NCBI GenBank assembly: GCA_030039935.1
Contig: JASHUQ010000005.1
Location: forward strand, 1 to 5,751
From: Microcaldota archaeon
GTDB taxonomy: Archaea > Micrarchaeota > Micrarchaeia > Micrarchaeales > Micrarchaeaceae
Direction of reading: 5' to 3'
Length of the DNA: 5,751 nucleotides
Position numbers and translations under genes: made by a program. Shown here in pieces: positions 1 through 5,633 of the stretch. Numbering within the stretch: position 1 is the stretch's first letter; each line of letters starts with the position of its first letter. The notes beneath the pieces are model-generated. The model was not told the DNA's origin and did no database searches. It was given only the letters and a program-made list of their open reading frames with translations.

Positions 1-7
1 ATTCATG

Positions 8-18
8 ATAATATAATA
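8..18 (+). promoter_or_regulatory. putative archaeal TATA box upstream of the first ORF
   Basis: This AT-only run (ATAATATAATA) sits about 50-75 bases ahead of the candidate starts of the ORF at 85-483. An archaeal TATA box centred here would give a transcription start near 38-42, leaving a short leader before either the ATG at 65 or the TTG at 85. No clear purine-rich BRE is visible. The call rests on composition and spacing only, and the sequence could belong to the end of a gene lying left of the window. Confidence 0.3.
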
Positions 19-19
19 A

Positions 20-35
20 TTGGACGTCTGTCCAA
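20..35. repeat. short inverted repeat (6-bp stem, 4-base loop)
   Basis: TTGGAC at 20-25 and GTCCAA at 30-35 are perfect reverse complements around GTCT. A second CTGTCCA copy follows at 36-42 after the one at 28-34, so the right arm is also directly repeated. The element lies just downstream of the putative TATA box, where an operator could sit. No function can be assigned from one copy, and such a short stem can arise by chance. Confidence 0.4.
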
Positions 36-42
36 CTGTCCA

Positions 43-75
43 GAAATACGTAAATAATCAGGAAATGCGTAAATA
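43..75 (+). repeat. tandem imperfect 14-base direct repeat, 19-base period
   Basis: GAAATACGTAAATA (43-56) recurs as GAAATGCGTAAATA (62-75) with one mismatch. In the second copy the changed base creates an ATG (65-67). That ATG opens a 15-codon frame (65-112) ending in TAA, just as the long ORF in another frame becomes open. The repeat may be a local tandem duplication that disturbed the gene's 5' end, or a paired regulatory site. The sequence alone does not decide between them. Confidence 0.45.
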
Positions 76-84
76 TCTGGGCTT

Positions 85-483
85 TTGCGCTGGGGCTCTG
101 AAAGAGAAATAAAAGCAGGCGCATCCTCTGCGTGGCTCTTTTCAAATCCACCACACTGGGACGAGGACAACAAGGAATTGCTAAGGAAAGACGGCAGGTA
201 TCTAGAGGGATGGTTTCCTGGGATATTCAAATTCTTTGGAATTGCAACGAACGTGAAGTGGCTCAGCCCAAACTGGAACCTCGGAGTGGTAATCAAAAGA
301 ATGAAGACAAGAAAAGACAACCCATTTGGGACTACAAAAGCTCAAATATTACATTCGCTTATTGCCACTGTTTCAATGGAAGTTGCAGTTAGATTAGTAG
401 CAGCATTCAAGAAGAATGTAACAATACTGGATGCGGTTTCAAACACCCCAGAACAGCTTGCAGATATCGTTTTGCGAAAATAA
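85..483 (+). CDS. hypothetical protein, 5' end uncertain (possibly frameshifted or truncated)
   Basis: This open frame of about 132 codons starts at TTG 85 and ends with TAA at 481-483. I do not recognise the family. The protein is soluble-looking, basic and tryptophan-rich, with PPHW, EGWFPG, VKWLSPNWN and KDNPFG segments in its first two thirds. Its end is more helical (about residues 87-131) and closes with PEQLADIVLRK. No membrane segment or signal peptide is evident. Codon choice (AGA/AGG, ATA, GCA) resembles the neighbours, so it is probably a real coding region rather than a shadow. The start is doubtful: the frame has stops at 55-57 and 70-72, no ribosome site precedes the TTG, and the first in-frame ATG is only at 301. 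A different-frame ATG at 65 reads MRKYLGFCAGALKEK before stopping at 110-112, so one indel near 95-112 could join it to this ORF. The gene ends four bases before the convergent surface-protein gene. Confidence 0.55.
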   Translation: MRWGSEREIKAGASSAWLFSNPPHWDEDNKELLRKDGRYLEGWFPGIFKFFGIATNVKWLSPNWNLGVVIKRMKTRKDNPFGTTKAQILHSLIATVSMEVAVRLVAAFKKNVTILDAVSNTPEQLADIVLRK

Positions 484-487
484 TAGA

Positions 488-1156
488 CTATGGAGTGTCG
501 TTTGCAACAGTGTCTATGAACTGTGTCTCATTCACCAAAGAGCCAGGATTCTCGTACACAAGCGCAATCGCCACATTACGGTTCTTCCATCCATAAACTG
601 TCTGGAAAGTTGTTGTCGAATTGGTGTATTCTCCGTAAGTGTAATCCAGCCCATTGTACGTACCAGGATTGACCACTACCGGTGTTGTTGTGTTTACAAA
701 GAAGTTAAGCGAGTCTCCAACATCCTGTGCAATTGACTGTGTATTGTTTGTTGTCATTACAATGTAGTATATTGTTGCATTGGATGTAATGTTTGTTCCA
801 TACGCTGCTGACATCCAGCCGCTTGTTATGTTTCCATAAAGCTGCGGCACAATCTCCACCAAATACGACACGTTGATCAATGCGTATTGATTGAATAAAT
901 CCGTCGCATTGTAATTGCCAAGCTGGGATCCAATCAGGGACTGCATCTGCGATGCGCTCATGTATATTGGGGTGCTGTTAGCCGACATCGTCTGCGATAT
1001 TGCTGGAGAAGATGGTGTAACAAAATAGGCAAGCGCCACCGCAATTATTGCCAATGCCACTATGGCAATGATTATGTACAAAAGCGCGCGCCTCTTGCCG
1101 CTATTGCCGGAAGTGCCCGTTTGCTGCTGCTGGCTTGTATTTTGGCTTGAGCTCAT
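488..1156 (-). CDS. membrane-anchored, sequon-rich surface protein (hypothetical)
   Basis: This is a 222-residue protein of unknown family. It has a short Ser/Gln-rich N-terminal tail (1-20), a KRR basic cluster (21-23) and one hydrophobic helix (about 24-46). The rest (47-222) is a Ser/Thr/Asn/Tyr-rich domain. With positive charges before the helix, the large domain should lie outside the cell, anchored by an uncleaved signal-anchor. That outer part holds eleven N-x-S/T sequons (Asn 60, 83, 95, 109, 122, 126, 137, 155, 179, 209 and 219), which suggests an archaeal N-glycosylated surface protein. It has no cysteine in this domain and no known catalytic motif. I chose the ATG at 1156 because AGAGGA lies five to six bases upstream; an in-frame ATG at 1180 would add MYLIEEDF without such a site. 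It is divergent from the PH/zinc-ribbon gene and convergent with the first ORF. The gene is confident, its function unknown. Confidence 0.85.
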   Translation of the reverse strand: MSSSQNTSQQQQTGTSGNSGKRRALLYIIIAIVALAIIAVALAYFVTPSSPAISQTMSANSTPIYMSASQMQSLIGSQLGNYNATDLFNQYALINVSYLVEIVPQLYGNITSGWMSAAYGTNITSNATIYYIVMTTNNTQSIAQDVGDSLNFFVNTTTPVVVNPGTYNGLDYTYGEYTNSTTTFQTVYGWKNRNVAIALVYENPGSLVNETQFIDTVANDTP

Positions 1157-1160
1157 AAAA

Positions 1161-1166
1161 TCCTCT
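1161..1166 (-). promoter_or_regulatory. ribosome binding site deciding the start at 1156
   Basis: On the minus strand AGAGGA is followed by TTTT and ATG at 1156, a usual distance for pairing with the 16S rRNA 3' end. The in-frame ATG at 1180 has only an AT-rich/pyrimidine stretch before it. This favours the shorter surface-protein product, whose charged and polar tail then directly precedes the membrane anchor. Confidence 0.5.
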
Positions 1167-1185
1167 TCTATAAGATACATGGATA

Positions 1186-1244
1186 GGTTATTAATCCAGT
1201 ACAGTTTTCTTCGCTTTTGCTATTCAGTATATACAAATAAATAA
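1186..1244. promoter_or_regulatory. divergent promoter region between surface-protein and PH/zinc-ribbon genes
   Basis: The 119-base spacer (1157-1275) contains three AT-rich box candidates: TTATTAAT (1188-1195), TATATA (1228-1233) and AAATAAATAA (1235-1244). The last would place a plus-strand transcription start near 1265, about ten bases before the ATG at 1276. TATATA read on the minus strand would place a start near 1204, giving a leader that includes the AGAGGA ribosome site. The box near 1190 would give an almost leaderless minus-strand transcript. Assignment is from spacing only. Confidence 0.45.
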
Positions 1245-1275
1245 CCATTGCGAGAAGTTAAAACGATGGTTGTTT

Positions 1276-1815
1276 ATGAAGATAGACAATGATGATGTAA
1301 AGGAAGTAAAAAATGTGCTCTGGCCCAACGAGAAGATAATGGGGACAGTAAAGCAAAGAAGGGTTGGCCCTGGAGGATCTGTGACAGTTCCCACCTCAGT
1401 GGTAATAACAGACCAAAGATTGATAATACTCAACAGGGCAACTCTTGGCATACGCCACGACTATGAGGTAATACCTTATAATTCAATCTCTTCTGTAAGG
1501 CTCGAGGAGGGAATCATATCTTCGAGTGTTTTCATAAGAGTCCAGGGATACGATACAGATAAAGGGCTTCTTCAAAAAGGAAGGCAGGAGGGGGAGATAG
1601 ACGGACTGAGAAACAAGGATGCAAAAGAACTGGCCAACTTCATAAACCTGAAGATGCAGCAGAGAAGCCAGCCACAGGCCGCTGTGCAAAGCGCTCCCCC
1701 GCACGAAGATATGGATACGAATGTTGGTGGATACATGTTCTGCAATAAATGCGGGGCAAAGAACTCTGCATCTGCATCATTTTGCAGCAAGTGCGGCGCA
1801 AAGCTAGGAAGATAG
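1276..1815 (+). CDS. PH-like domain protein with C-terminal zinc ribbon
   Basis: This is a 179-residue soluble protein in three parts. Residues about 8-125 resemble the small bacterial/archaeal PH-like domains: an early 'L.PNEKI.G' segment, the typical 'VVITDQRLII' strand (42-51), then 'EVIPYNSISSV' (64-74) and an amphipathic helix (115-128). Next comes a Gln/Pro/Ala-rich linker (about 129-150). The end is a zinc ribbon with Cys156, Cys159, Cys170 and Cys173 in two CxxCGAK knuckles. Such domains usually mediate binding to proteins or membranes; no enzymatic motif is present and the partner is unknown. I chose ATG 1276; an in-frame TTG at 1270 would add only two residues. No ribosome site is seen, which fits a leaderless or short-leader transcript. 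Its last 12 bases overlap the 3' end of the opposite-strand Sua5 gene. The domain calls are from pattern recognition. Confidence 0.85.
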   Translation: MKIDNDDVKEVKNVLWPNEKIMGTVKQRRVGPGGSVTVPTSVVITDQRLIILNRATLGIRHDYEVIPYNSISSVRLEEGIISSSVFIRVQGYDTDKGLLQKGRQEGEIDGLRNKDAKELANFINLKMQQRSQPQAAVQSAPPHEDMDTNVGGYMFCNKCGAKNSASASFCSKCGAKLGR

Positions 1816-2886
1816 ATCAGCGCTTTCTATAAGCTTCCTGAGAGATTCATCATCTTCAAAACTCCTGTTTGATGACGCTTTCCTTATTCTGTTCATTATT
1901 GCAAGGCCTATCCCATTCTCTTCAAAGGATTCGATAATTCCGAAATACACATTCATCGAGTCTATAATTATGAAGCTGTCGTAAAGGTTCTTTGCTACCT
2001 CATATAGATTGTTTTTTGCCCCAAGGCTTATTGTGCTGTAGCCAATCTTTTCAATAACGCTGCAAGATTCCTTTGATCCTATGAAAACGAATGGAAGGGG
2101 CTCGTCCATATTGGCTAGTATCTCGGCAAGTTTGTCAATGCTTTTGTAGAAAGCAAATAATGGCGTTCTGGGTGAATAGTGCTGGTATTTCGTACCAGGG
2201 CTTATCGCTTTGTCAGACTGTGAAATTCCTTTTGCAACATCATCTATCTTTGGCTTTTTGCCAAATGCCTTCTCTATTTCATCTGTTGTGAAAGATCCAG
2301 GCCGCAATATACTGAAATTTTCAAGGTTTATTATCGTTGATTCTATTCCAAAAAATGCCTTTCCAGAGTCTATTATGCAATCTGCAACTCCATTGAAGTA
2401 CCTTATTGCCTGCTCTCCGCTTGTCGCTGTCGGCCTTTTAGATGGGTTTGCGCTGGGACCGGCTATCGGGCCGCATTCTTTTATCAATGAAAGCGCAACT
2501 GGGTGTGCTGGCATCCTTATGGCAACAGTGTCGAGTCCTGATGTTACAACCCTTGGCAGCTCTTTCTTTGTTTTTGCCAGGAACGTGATTGGTGAAGGCC
2601 AGATTTTCCTTATTGTTTCTGAATACTCTTTTGGGATATGCGCAATCTCGTCAGCCATATCAAAGGATGAGACTGTTACAATGAGCGGGTTGTCCGGTGG
2701 CCTCCCCTTTGCCTCGAATATTTTCTTGCAGGCAGGCTCGTCGAAAACGCTGGCTCCAATGCCGTATACTGTTTCTGTTGGGAAGACAACGATCCCGCCT
2801 TTCTTTATGAATTCCGATGCCTGTTTTATGCGGTCCATCTCCGGCTTTACCGCATCTATCCTAATTATCTTTGTTTCAATCCCCAT
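1804..2886 (-). CDS. sua5: threonylcarbamoyl-AMP synthase (Sua5/YrdC family)
   Basis: This is the 360-residue enzyme that makes L-threonylcarbamoyladenylate from threonine, bicarbonate and ATP in the cytoplasm. The Kae1/KEOPS machinery then transfers the group to A37 of ANN-decoding tRNAs as t6A. The YrdC domain (about 10-200) shows FPTETVYGIG (35-44), the KxR signature KGRPPDNPL (60-68), GPSAN (143-147) and RPGS (195-198). A linker with PGTKYQHYSP (230-239), the hallmark of long Sua5 proteins that closes over the active site, leads to the C-terminal Sua5 domain ending in an NRIRKAS motif (332-338). Length matches full two-domain archaeal Sua5 rather than short bacterial TsaC. I chose ATG 2886 (MGIETKII): an upstream in-frame ATG at 2976 would overlap the preceding gene by 80 bases and add non-conserved residues. 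It starts ten bases after the membrane-protein gene, so the two are probably co-transcribed. No key residue is obviously missing. Confidence 0.96.
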   Translation of the reverse strand: MGIETKIIRIDAVKPEMDRIKQASEFIKKGGIVVFPTETVYGIGASVFDEPACKKIFEAKGRPPDNPLIVTVSSFDMADEIAHIPKEYSETIRKIWPSPITFLAKTKKELPRVVTSGLDTVAIRMPAHPVALSLIKECGPIAGPSANPSKRPTATSGEQAIRYFNGVADCIIDSGKAFFGIESTIINLENFSILRPGSFTTDEIEKAFGKKPKIDDVAKGISQSDKAISPGTKYQHYSPRTPLFAFYKSIDKLAEILANMDEPLPFVFIGSKESCSVIEKIGYSTISLGAKNNLYEVAKNLYDSFIIIDSMNVYFGIIESFEENGIGLAIMNRIRKASSNRSFEDDESLRKLIESADLSS

Positions 2887-2896
2887 GGAAAAACCG

Positions 2897-3901
2897 TTAT
2901 TTCCTGTCTTTCTCTGCTTTGTAATTGTCCAGCTTCGTTGCCCTTCCATACATGTATTCGAATCTCTTGATAGCATCCTTGAAGTTTATTTTTGTGATAT
3001 GCTCGCTTCTCTTTGTTATTATATTGAATGGGGGAATGCTGTATGCGATCTTGTCGTCCATCATTATCCTTTCGTGCTGCTCCGTCGCGTCCTTTTCACT
3101 CATGAGCCTTACATCTAGGTCTATCCCAGAGCCGTTGAGCTCGCTCGAGAGGTCCTTTATATCTTCTTCGAATCCAGAGTTCATCATGTCCTTTGAAGTG
3201 AGGATGAGCACCATCTTGAAGTTGCCCATGCTCTTTCCGGCCAGCCTATAGAAATTCGACAAGGCTATTGAGTTGAAATGCTTGTCTATTATCTTGAGAT
3301 TGCCGGACATGTTCGAGAAAAGGTTGTCCTGGATTGAAAGCACGTTTGCGAACGGCTTTGATGGATCCATTGACATAGAATACTTTGTCTTTGCAGCCCT
3401 CGCAATAGGCTTTGCCCTTATCAGATACTCTATGTACAAATCGCATGATACGCACACAAAAAATCCTATATAGCCTATGTAGAAGTATATGCTTGATCCG
3501 GATATCAGATTTGATGACGCCACAAAGAACAGTATGGCGTATATAAGCGAAAACGATCCGTTGAGGAATGTGTACTTGCTGTTCGCCCTTGTAGGCTTTT
3601 GATGCCTATCCAGCAAAAGCATGAATGCAGCTCCGGTAGCAACAAGAGATATCACAAGAAGTATGAAGGACTCTACAACGCTTCTCTGTATTGTGGAAAG
3701 CTCGTTTACAAGAAGCTGGGCATTCTGCGTAAGAGCAACACCGCTTCCATTGCTCTGTATAGATGCACCGAGTCCAACCCCGTAAAGCGTTGAAAGCGTA
3801 TTTATAAGATAGGCGGATCCAAACACGAGCATAAGCGCCCCTATGTTCAGTATCGCATAGACTATTCCGATTATGCTCTTTACCTCATTGCTCCTTTCCA
3901 T
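2897..3901 (-). CDS. four-helix membrane protein with soluble C-terminal domain (hypothetical)
   Basis: This is a 334-residue protein not assigned to a named family. Four hydrophobic helices are visible at about 9-35, 77-97, 112-130 and 137-162. A polar, mostly extracytoplasmic-looking loop joins the first two; RAKPIARAAKTK follows the fourth, which points the remainder to the cytoplasm. The soluble part (about 185-325) has alternating strands and helices: FKMVLILTSKDM (228-239), a FEEDIKDLSSEL helix and DLDVRLMSEKDATEQHERIMMDDKIAYSIPPFN (261-293). The 'H-x-R ... D-x-x-A-Y' run resembles phospholipase-D-like folds that bind rather than cut, but it lacks the HKD lysine, so this is only a weak inference. 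ATG 3901 lies 22-30 bases from a TATA-like box, suggesting a leaderless transcript. It precedes Sua5 by ten bases, probably in one unit. Function remains unknown. Confidence 0.85.
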   Translation of the reverse strand: MERSNEVKSIIGIVYAILNIGALMLVFGSAYLINTLSTLYGVGLGASIQSNGSGVALTQNAQLLVNELSTIQRSVVESFILLVISLVATGAAFMLLLDRHQKPTRANSKYTFLNGSFSLIYAILFFVASSNLISGSSIYFYIGYIGFFVCVSCDLYIEYLIRAKPIARAAKTKYSMSMDPSKPFANVLSIQDNLFSNMSGNLKIIDKHFNSIALSNFYRLAGKSMGNFKMVLILTSKDMMNSGFEEDIKDLSSELNGSGIDLDVRLMSEKDATEQHERIMMDDKIAYSIPPFNIITKRSEHITKINFKDAIKRFEYMYGRATKLDNYKAEKDRK

Positions 3902-3922
3902 AATAGCGATTTGTATCTAAAA

Positions 3923-3931
3923 TATAATAAA
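3923..3931 (-). promoter_or_regulatory. TATA box for the membrane protein-sua5 unit
   Basis: On the minus strand TTTATTATA ends 21 bases before the ATG at 3901, with its centre near -26. That is the usual archaeal distance from TATA box to transcription start, so transcription would begin at or next to the start codon. No ribosome site is present, which agrees with a leaderless mRNA. The 43-base gap after the ligase gene leaves room for this separate promoter. Confidence 0.6.
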
Positions 3932-3944
3932 TACTTGGATTGAA

Positions 3945-4820
3945 TCATTGCCTCTGTTTTGGGGTTTGGTTCTCCTCCCAGAGCATGCAGAATGGTGCTT
4001 TGTGCACTCTGGATGGCGTGCTGCTCAAAACCCAGCCATTATTTGCGTATGTTTCTTTTGCTAATGTTTCTGCACTTTCAAGCAACGAATCCTTTTCTCT
4101 CTTTTCAGTGCCAACAAGATTGCCGTGGCTTAGCGAAGCTGTGATTGCCTCTATTAGCTCCCTTTTTATTTCATCAGAGCTGCCAAGTTGCCTTCTGGCT
4201 ATGCTTCTAATGCTGGGCAATTCAGCTATCATATCCAAATCCTCTCTTTCCAAATGCCACATCCTGTCTATTGCTTGTACATCCCATGGTTCTATTACTA
4301 TCAATCCTTGATAAAGAAGAGATTTTCCAGGAGAAAGATGCTGCGCATGTCCGGCAAGCGACCTTCCTTTGAATCTTATGCTTGATGTTCTTGGAAGCGT
4401 CAGTTCATTTCTGTCAATACCAGAAACTTTTGCAATCGCATCTGCAACCAATCCTCCGAATTTCATGTGCACCTCATGAAGAGAGTTTGCCCAAGAGTCT
4501 GCGTTATCCAAATGCATAGAAACAGAATAGGATATAGAATTATCAGAAAGGTAGAGCGGCCTTCCTCCGCTTTTCCTCCTTGTTATGTCTATTCCATCAA
4601 TGTTGTCCAGCCTAAGGCAGTCAATGCTGTCGAATTCGCACAGTATTATCGATGGCCTTTCGAAATCATAGAATCTAAGGAACGAGTTTCCGGTAGAGGC
4701 GCTCTCCGCAGCCATGGCCTCATCCATAGCCATGTTCATTGCTGCGCTATAGACCCCATATCCCAAGAAGTTCATTCTTGATGTGTTCTTTTCCATCGGA
4801 GATTGCATAGATTTCAGCAT
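3945..4820 (-). CDS. lipoate-protein ligase A / octanoyltransferase family protein, divergent active site
   Basis: This is a 291-residue member of the LplA/LipM/BirA-fold family, which attaches lipoate or octanoate to lysines of lipoyl domains or H protein. Family marks are NMAMDEAM (29-36), RRKSGGRPLYLSDNSISYSV (81-100) matching the ligand loop RRxTGGRAV.HD..TYSV of LipM-like enzymes, and KGRSLAGHAQ (151-160) matching GrKIsGsAQ, followed by the QGLIVIE strand (171-177). The lysine of that last motif, which contacts the acyl-adenylate in LplA, is replaced by Ser154 (RSLAG instead of RKISG). Lys151 lies three residues earlier. The C-terminal part (about 210-291) is short and helical, unlike the full accessory domain of E. 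coli LplA. Several in-frame ATGs exist (4820, 4808, 4796 and 4775). Position 4820 suits the TATA box spacing, but homology begins only near residue 16. The family is confident; substrate and activity are uncertain. Confidence 0.87.
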   Translation of the reverse strand: MLKSMQSPMEKNTSRMNFLGYGVYSAAMNMAMDEAMAAESASTGNSFLRFYDFERPSIILCEFDSIDCLRLDNIDGIDITRRKSGGRPLYLSDNSISYSVSMHLDNADSWANSLHEVHMKFGGLVADAIAKVSGIDRNELTLPRTSSIRFKGRSLAGHAQHLSPGKSLLYQGLIVIEPWDVQAIDRMWHLEREDLDMIAELPSIRSIARRQLGSSDEIKRELIEAITASLSHGNLVGTEKREKDSLLESAETLAKETYANNGWVLSSTPSRVHKAPFCMLWEENQTPKQRQ

Positions 4821-4845
4821 AATTATAATAACCTATTTTAACACA

Positions 4846-4854
4846 TTATTAATA
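4846..4854. promoter_or_regulatory. palindromic TATA-like box in a 54-bp divergent spacer
   Basis: TATTAATA (4847-4854) is a perfect palindrome inside the 54-base spacer between two diverging genes. Its centre is about 24 bases from the ATG at 4875 (plus strand) and about 30 bases from the ATG at 4820 (minus strand), so one box could direct short-leader transcription both ways. A second AT-rich run, ATTATAATAA (4821-4830), lies next to the minus-strand start and could instead serve internal minus-strand starts. Nothing resembling a ribosome site precedes either ATG. Confidence 0.5.
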
Positions 4855-4874
4855 CTTTTGAGCTGTGGGTCAAA

Positions 4875-5633
4875 ATGGGATTAACGAGTTTCATAAGCGG
4901 GCTTTTCGGGTATGATAAGATATTTGAAGCAAAGGAAATGGGAGCTGTTATAGTAAAGCATGGAAACGAGAAGATCCTCCTTCTAAACAATGCAGTTTAT
5001 TCAAAGCTAAGGTACAACTCGATATACACACATAGCTACTGGGATTTCTTTGCACCGCTTCCTGCCCTATTCGAAAATTCAAGAGTGCTGATAATAGGGC
5101 TTGGAGGAGGGACAATACCATTTCAATTGGGCAAGATATTCGGAAGCAAGGTAACCATAGATGTTGTTGAAATAGACAAGAATATGCCAAAATTGGCTGA
5201 TGCGTTTCTTCCAGAAAAGATGAATTCAAACATAATAATAGAAGATGGATACTCATATGTGCAAAAGTTCAGCTCGTTTTACGATATTATAATACTTGAT
5301 TCTTTCATAAGATACGAAGTTCCAGAGAAGTTCCTCGATGGAAAATTCGTCGACAGCTGCAGCAAAGCGCTTAAGCCAAACGGGATACTGGCGATAAACT
5401 ATATAGTAGAGCCTGCAGATGCAAAACTGCAGAGTTTCAAAGAGAATGTATCAAGGCTGTTTAATATGTACACGATAAAATACTCTACTATGTCTGGAAA
5501 CAGGATATTCATATGTTCAAAGACGATGAAAAAGGAAGAAATTGTAGAAAGAATAAAGAAAAATTTCCCGAGAGACAAGGAAAATTCATTTATACCAAAA
5601 GTTTATGGTAAAATGCAAGAAGAGGTTAAATAA
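4875..5633 (+). CDS. spermidine-synthase-fold methyltransferase-like protein
   Basis: This 252-residue protein has a class I SAM-binding Rossmann fold of the spermidine-synthase-like type. The N-terminal β-rich part (about 17-60) includes YNSIYTHSYWDFF. It is followed by motif I VLIIGLGGGT (71-80), the acidic VVEIDKNM (97-104) that would hold the nucleoside ribose, EDGYSY (123-128), DIIILDSF (137-144), and the KALKPNGILAINY segment (164-176). True spermidine synthases have GGGDG in motif I and a DSxDP gatekeeper. Here these read GLGGGT and DSFIR, so polyamine synthesis is unlikely and a different aminopropyl-like or methyl transfer, or a non-enzymatic role, is possible. A Lys/Glu-rich tail (about 218-252) extends past the core. 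ATG 4875 is preceded by a TATA-like box at the leaderless distance. Its stop TAA shares one base with the next gene's ATG, so the two are translationally linked. Confidence 0.85.
   Translation: MGLTSFISGLFGYDKIFEAKEMGAVIVKHGNEKILLLNNAVYSKLRYNSIYTHSYWDFFAPLPALFENSRVLIIGLGGGTIPFQLGKIFGSKVTIDVVEIDKNMPKLADAFLPEKMNSNIIIEDGYSYVQKFSSFYDIIILDSFIRYEVPEKFLDGKFVDSCSKALKPNGILAINYIVEPADAKLQSFKENVSRLFNMYTIKYSTMSGNRIFICSKTMKKEEIVERIKKNFPRDKENSFIPKVYGKMQEEVK
5621..5626 (+). promoter_or_regulatory. ribosome binding site inside the end of the upstream gene
   Basis: AGAGGT within the last codons of the methyltransferase-like gene lies six bases before the ATG at 5633. Together with the TAATG overlap it supports that start and suggests coupled translation of the pair. 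Unlike the leaderless first genes of units in this window, this internal gene carries a recognisable site. Confidence 0.55.

Noticed and set aside
1..84. CRISPR or repeat array at the left edge
   Set aside because: There are only two imperfect 14-base copies 19 bases apart, with no regular spacers.
3..320. Minus-strand open frame of 105 codons opposite the first ORF
   Set aside because: It is antisense to a frame with better codon use and more protein-like sequence. It has no recognisable motif or promoter, so I treated it as a shadow, although support for the plus-strand ORF is itself moderate.
1..483. Patatin-like phospholipase C-terminus as identity of the first ORF
   Set aside because: A DGR...P segment loosely recalls the patatin DGG/DGA motif, but there is no GxSxG lipase motif, glycine-rich oxyanion loop or supporting alignment, so I left it unnamed.
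2887..2976. Upstream ATG for sua5 at 2976, adding 30 residues
   Set aside because: The extension overlaps the end of the preceding gene by 80 bases and carries no Sua5 similarity. MGIETKII at 2886 matches where the family normally begins.
2210..3118. 302-codon open frame on the plus strand, opposite sua5 and the membrane-protein gene
   Set aside because: It lies wholly antisense to two well-supported genes, one a clear Sua5. It has no family motif, and its Ser/Phe/Ile-rich composition is what the reverse complement of these codons gives.
4875..5633. Calling the methyltransferase-like gene a spermidine synthase (speE)
   Set aside because: The GGGDG and DSxDP motifs needed for the polyamine site are absent; only the fold and SAM-binding features are supported.
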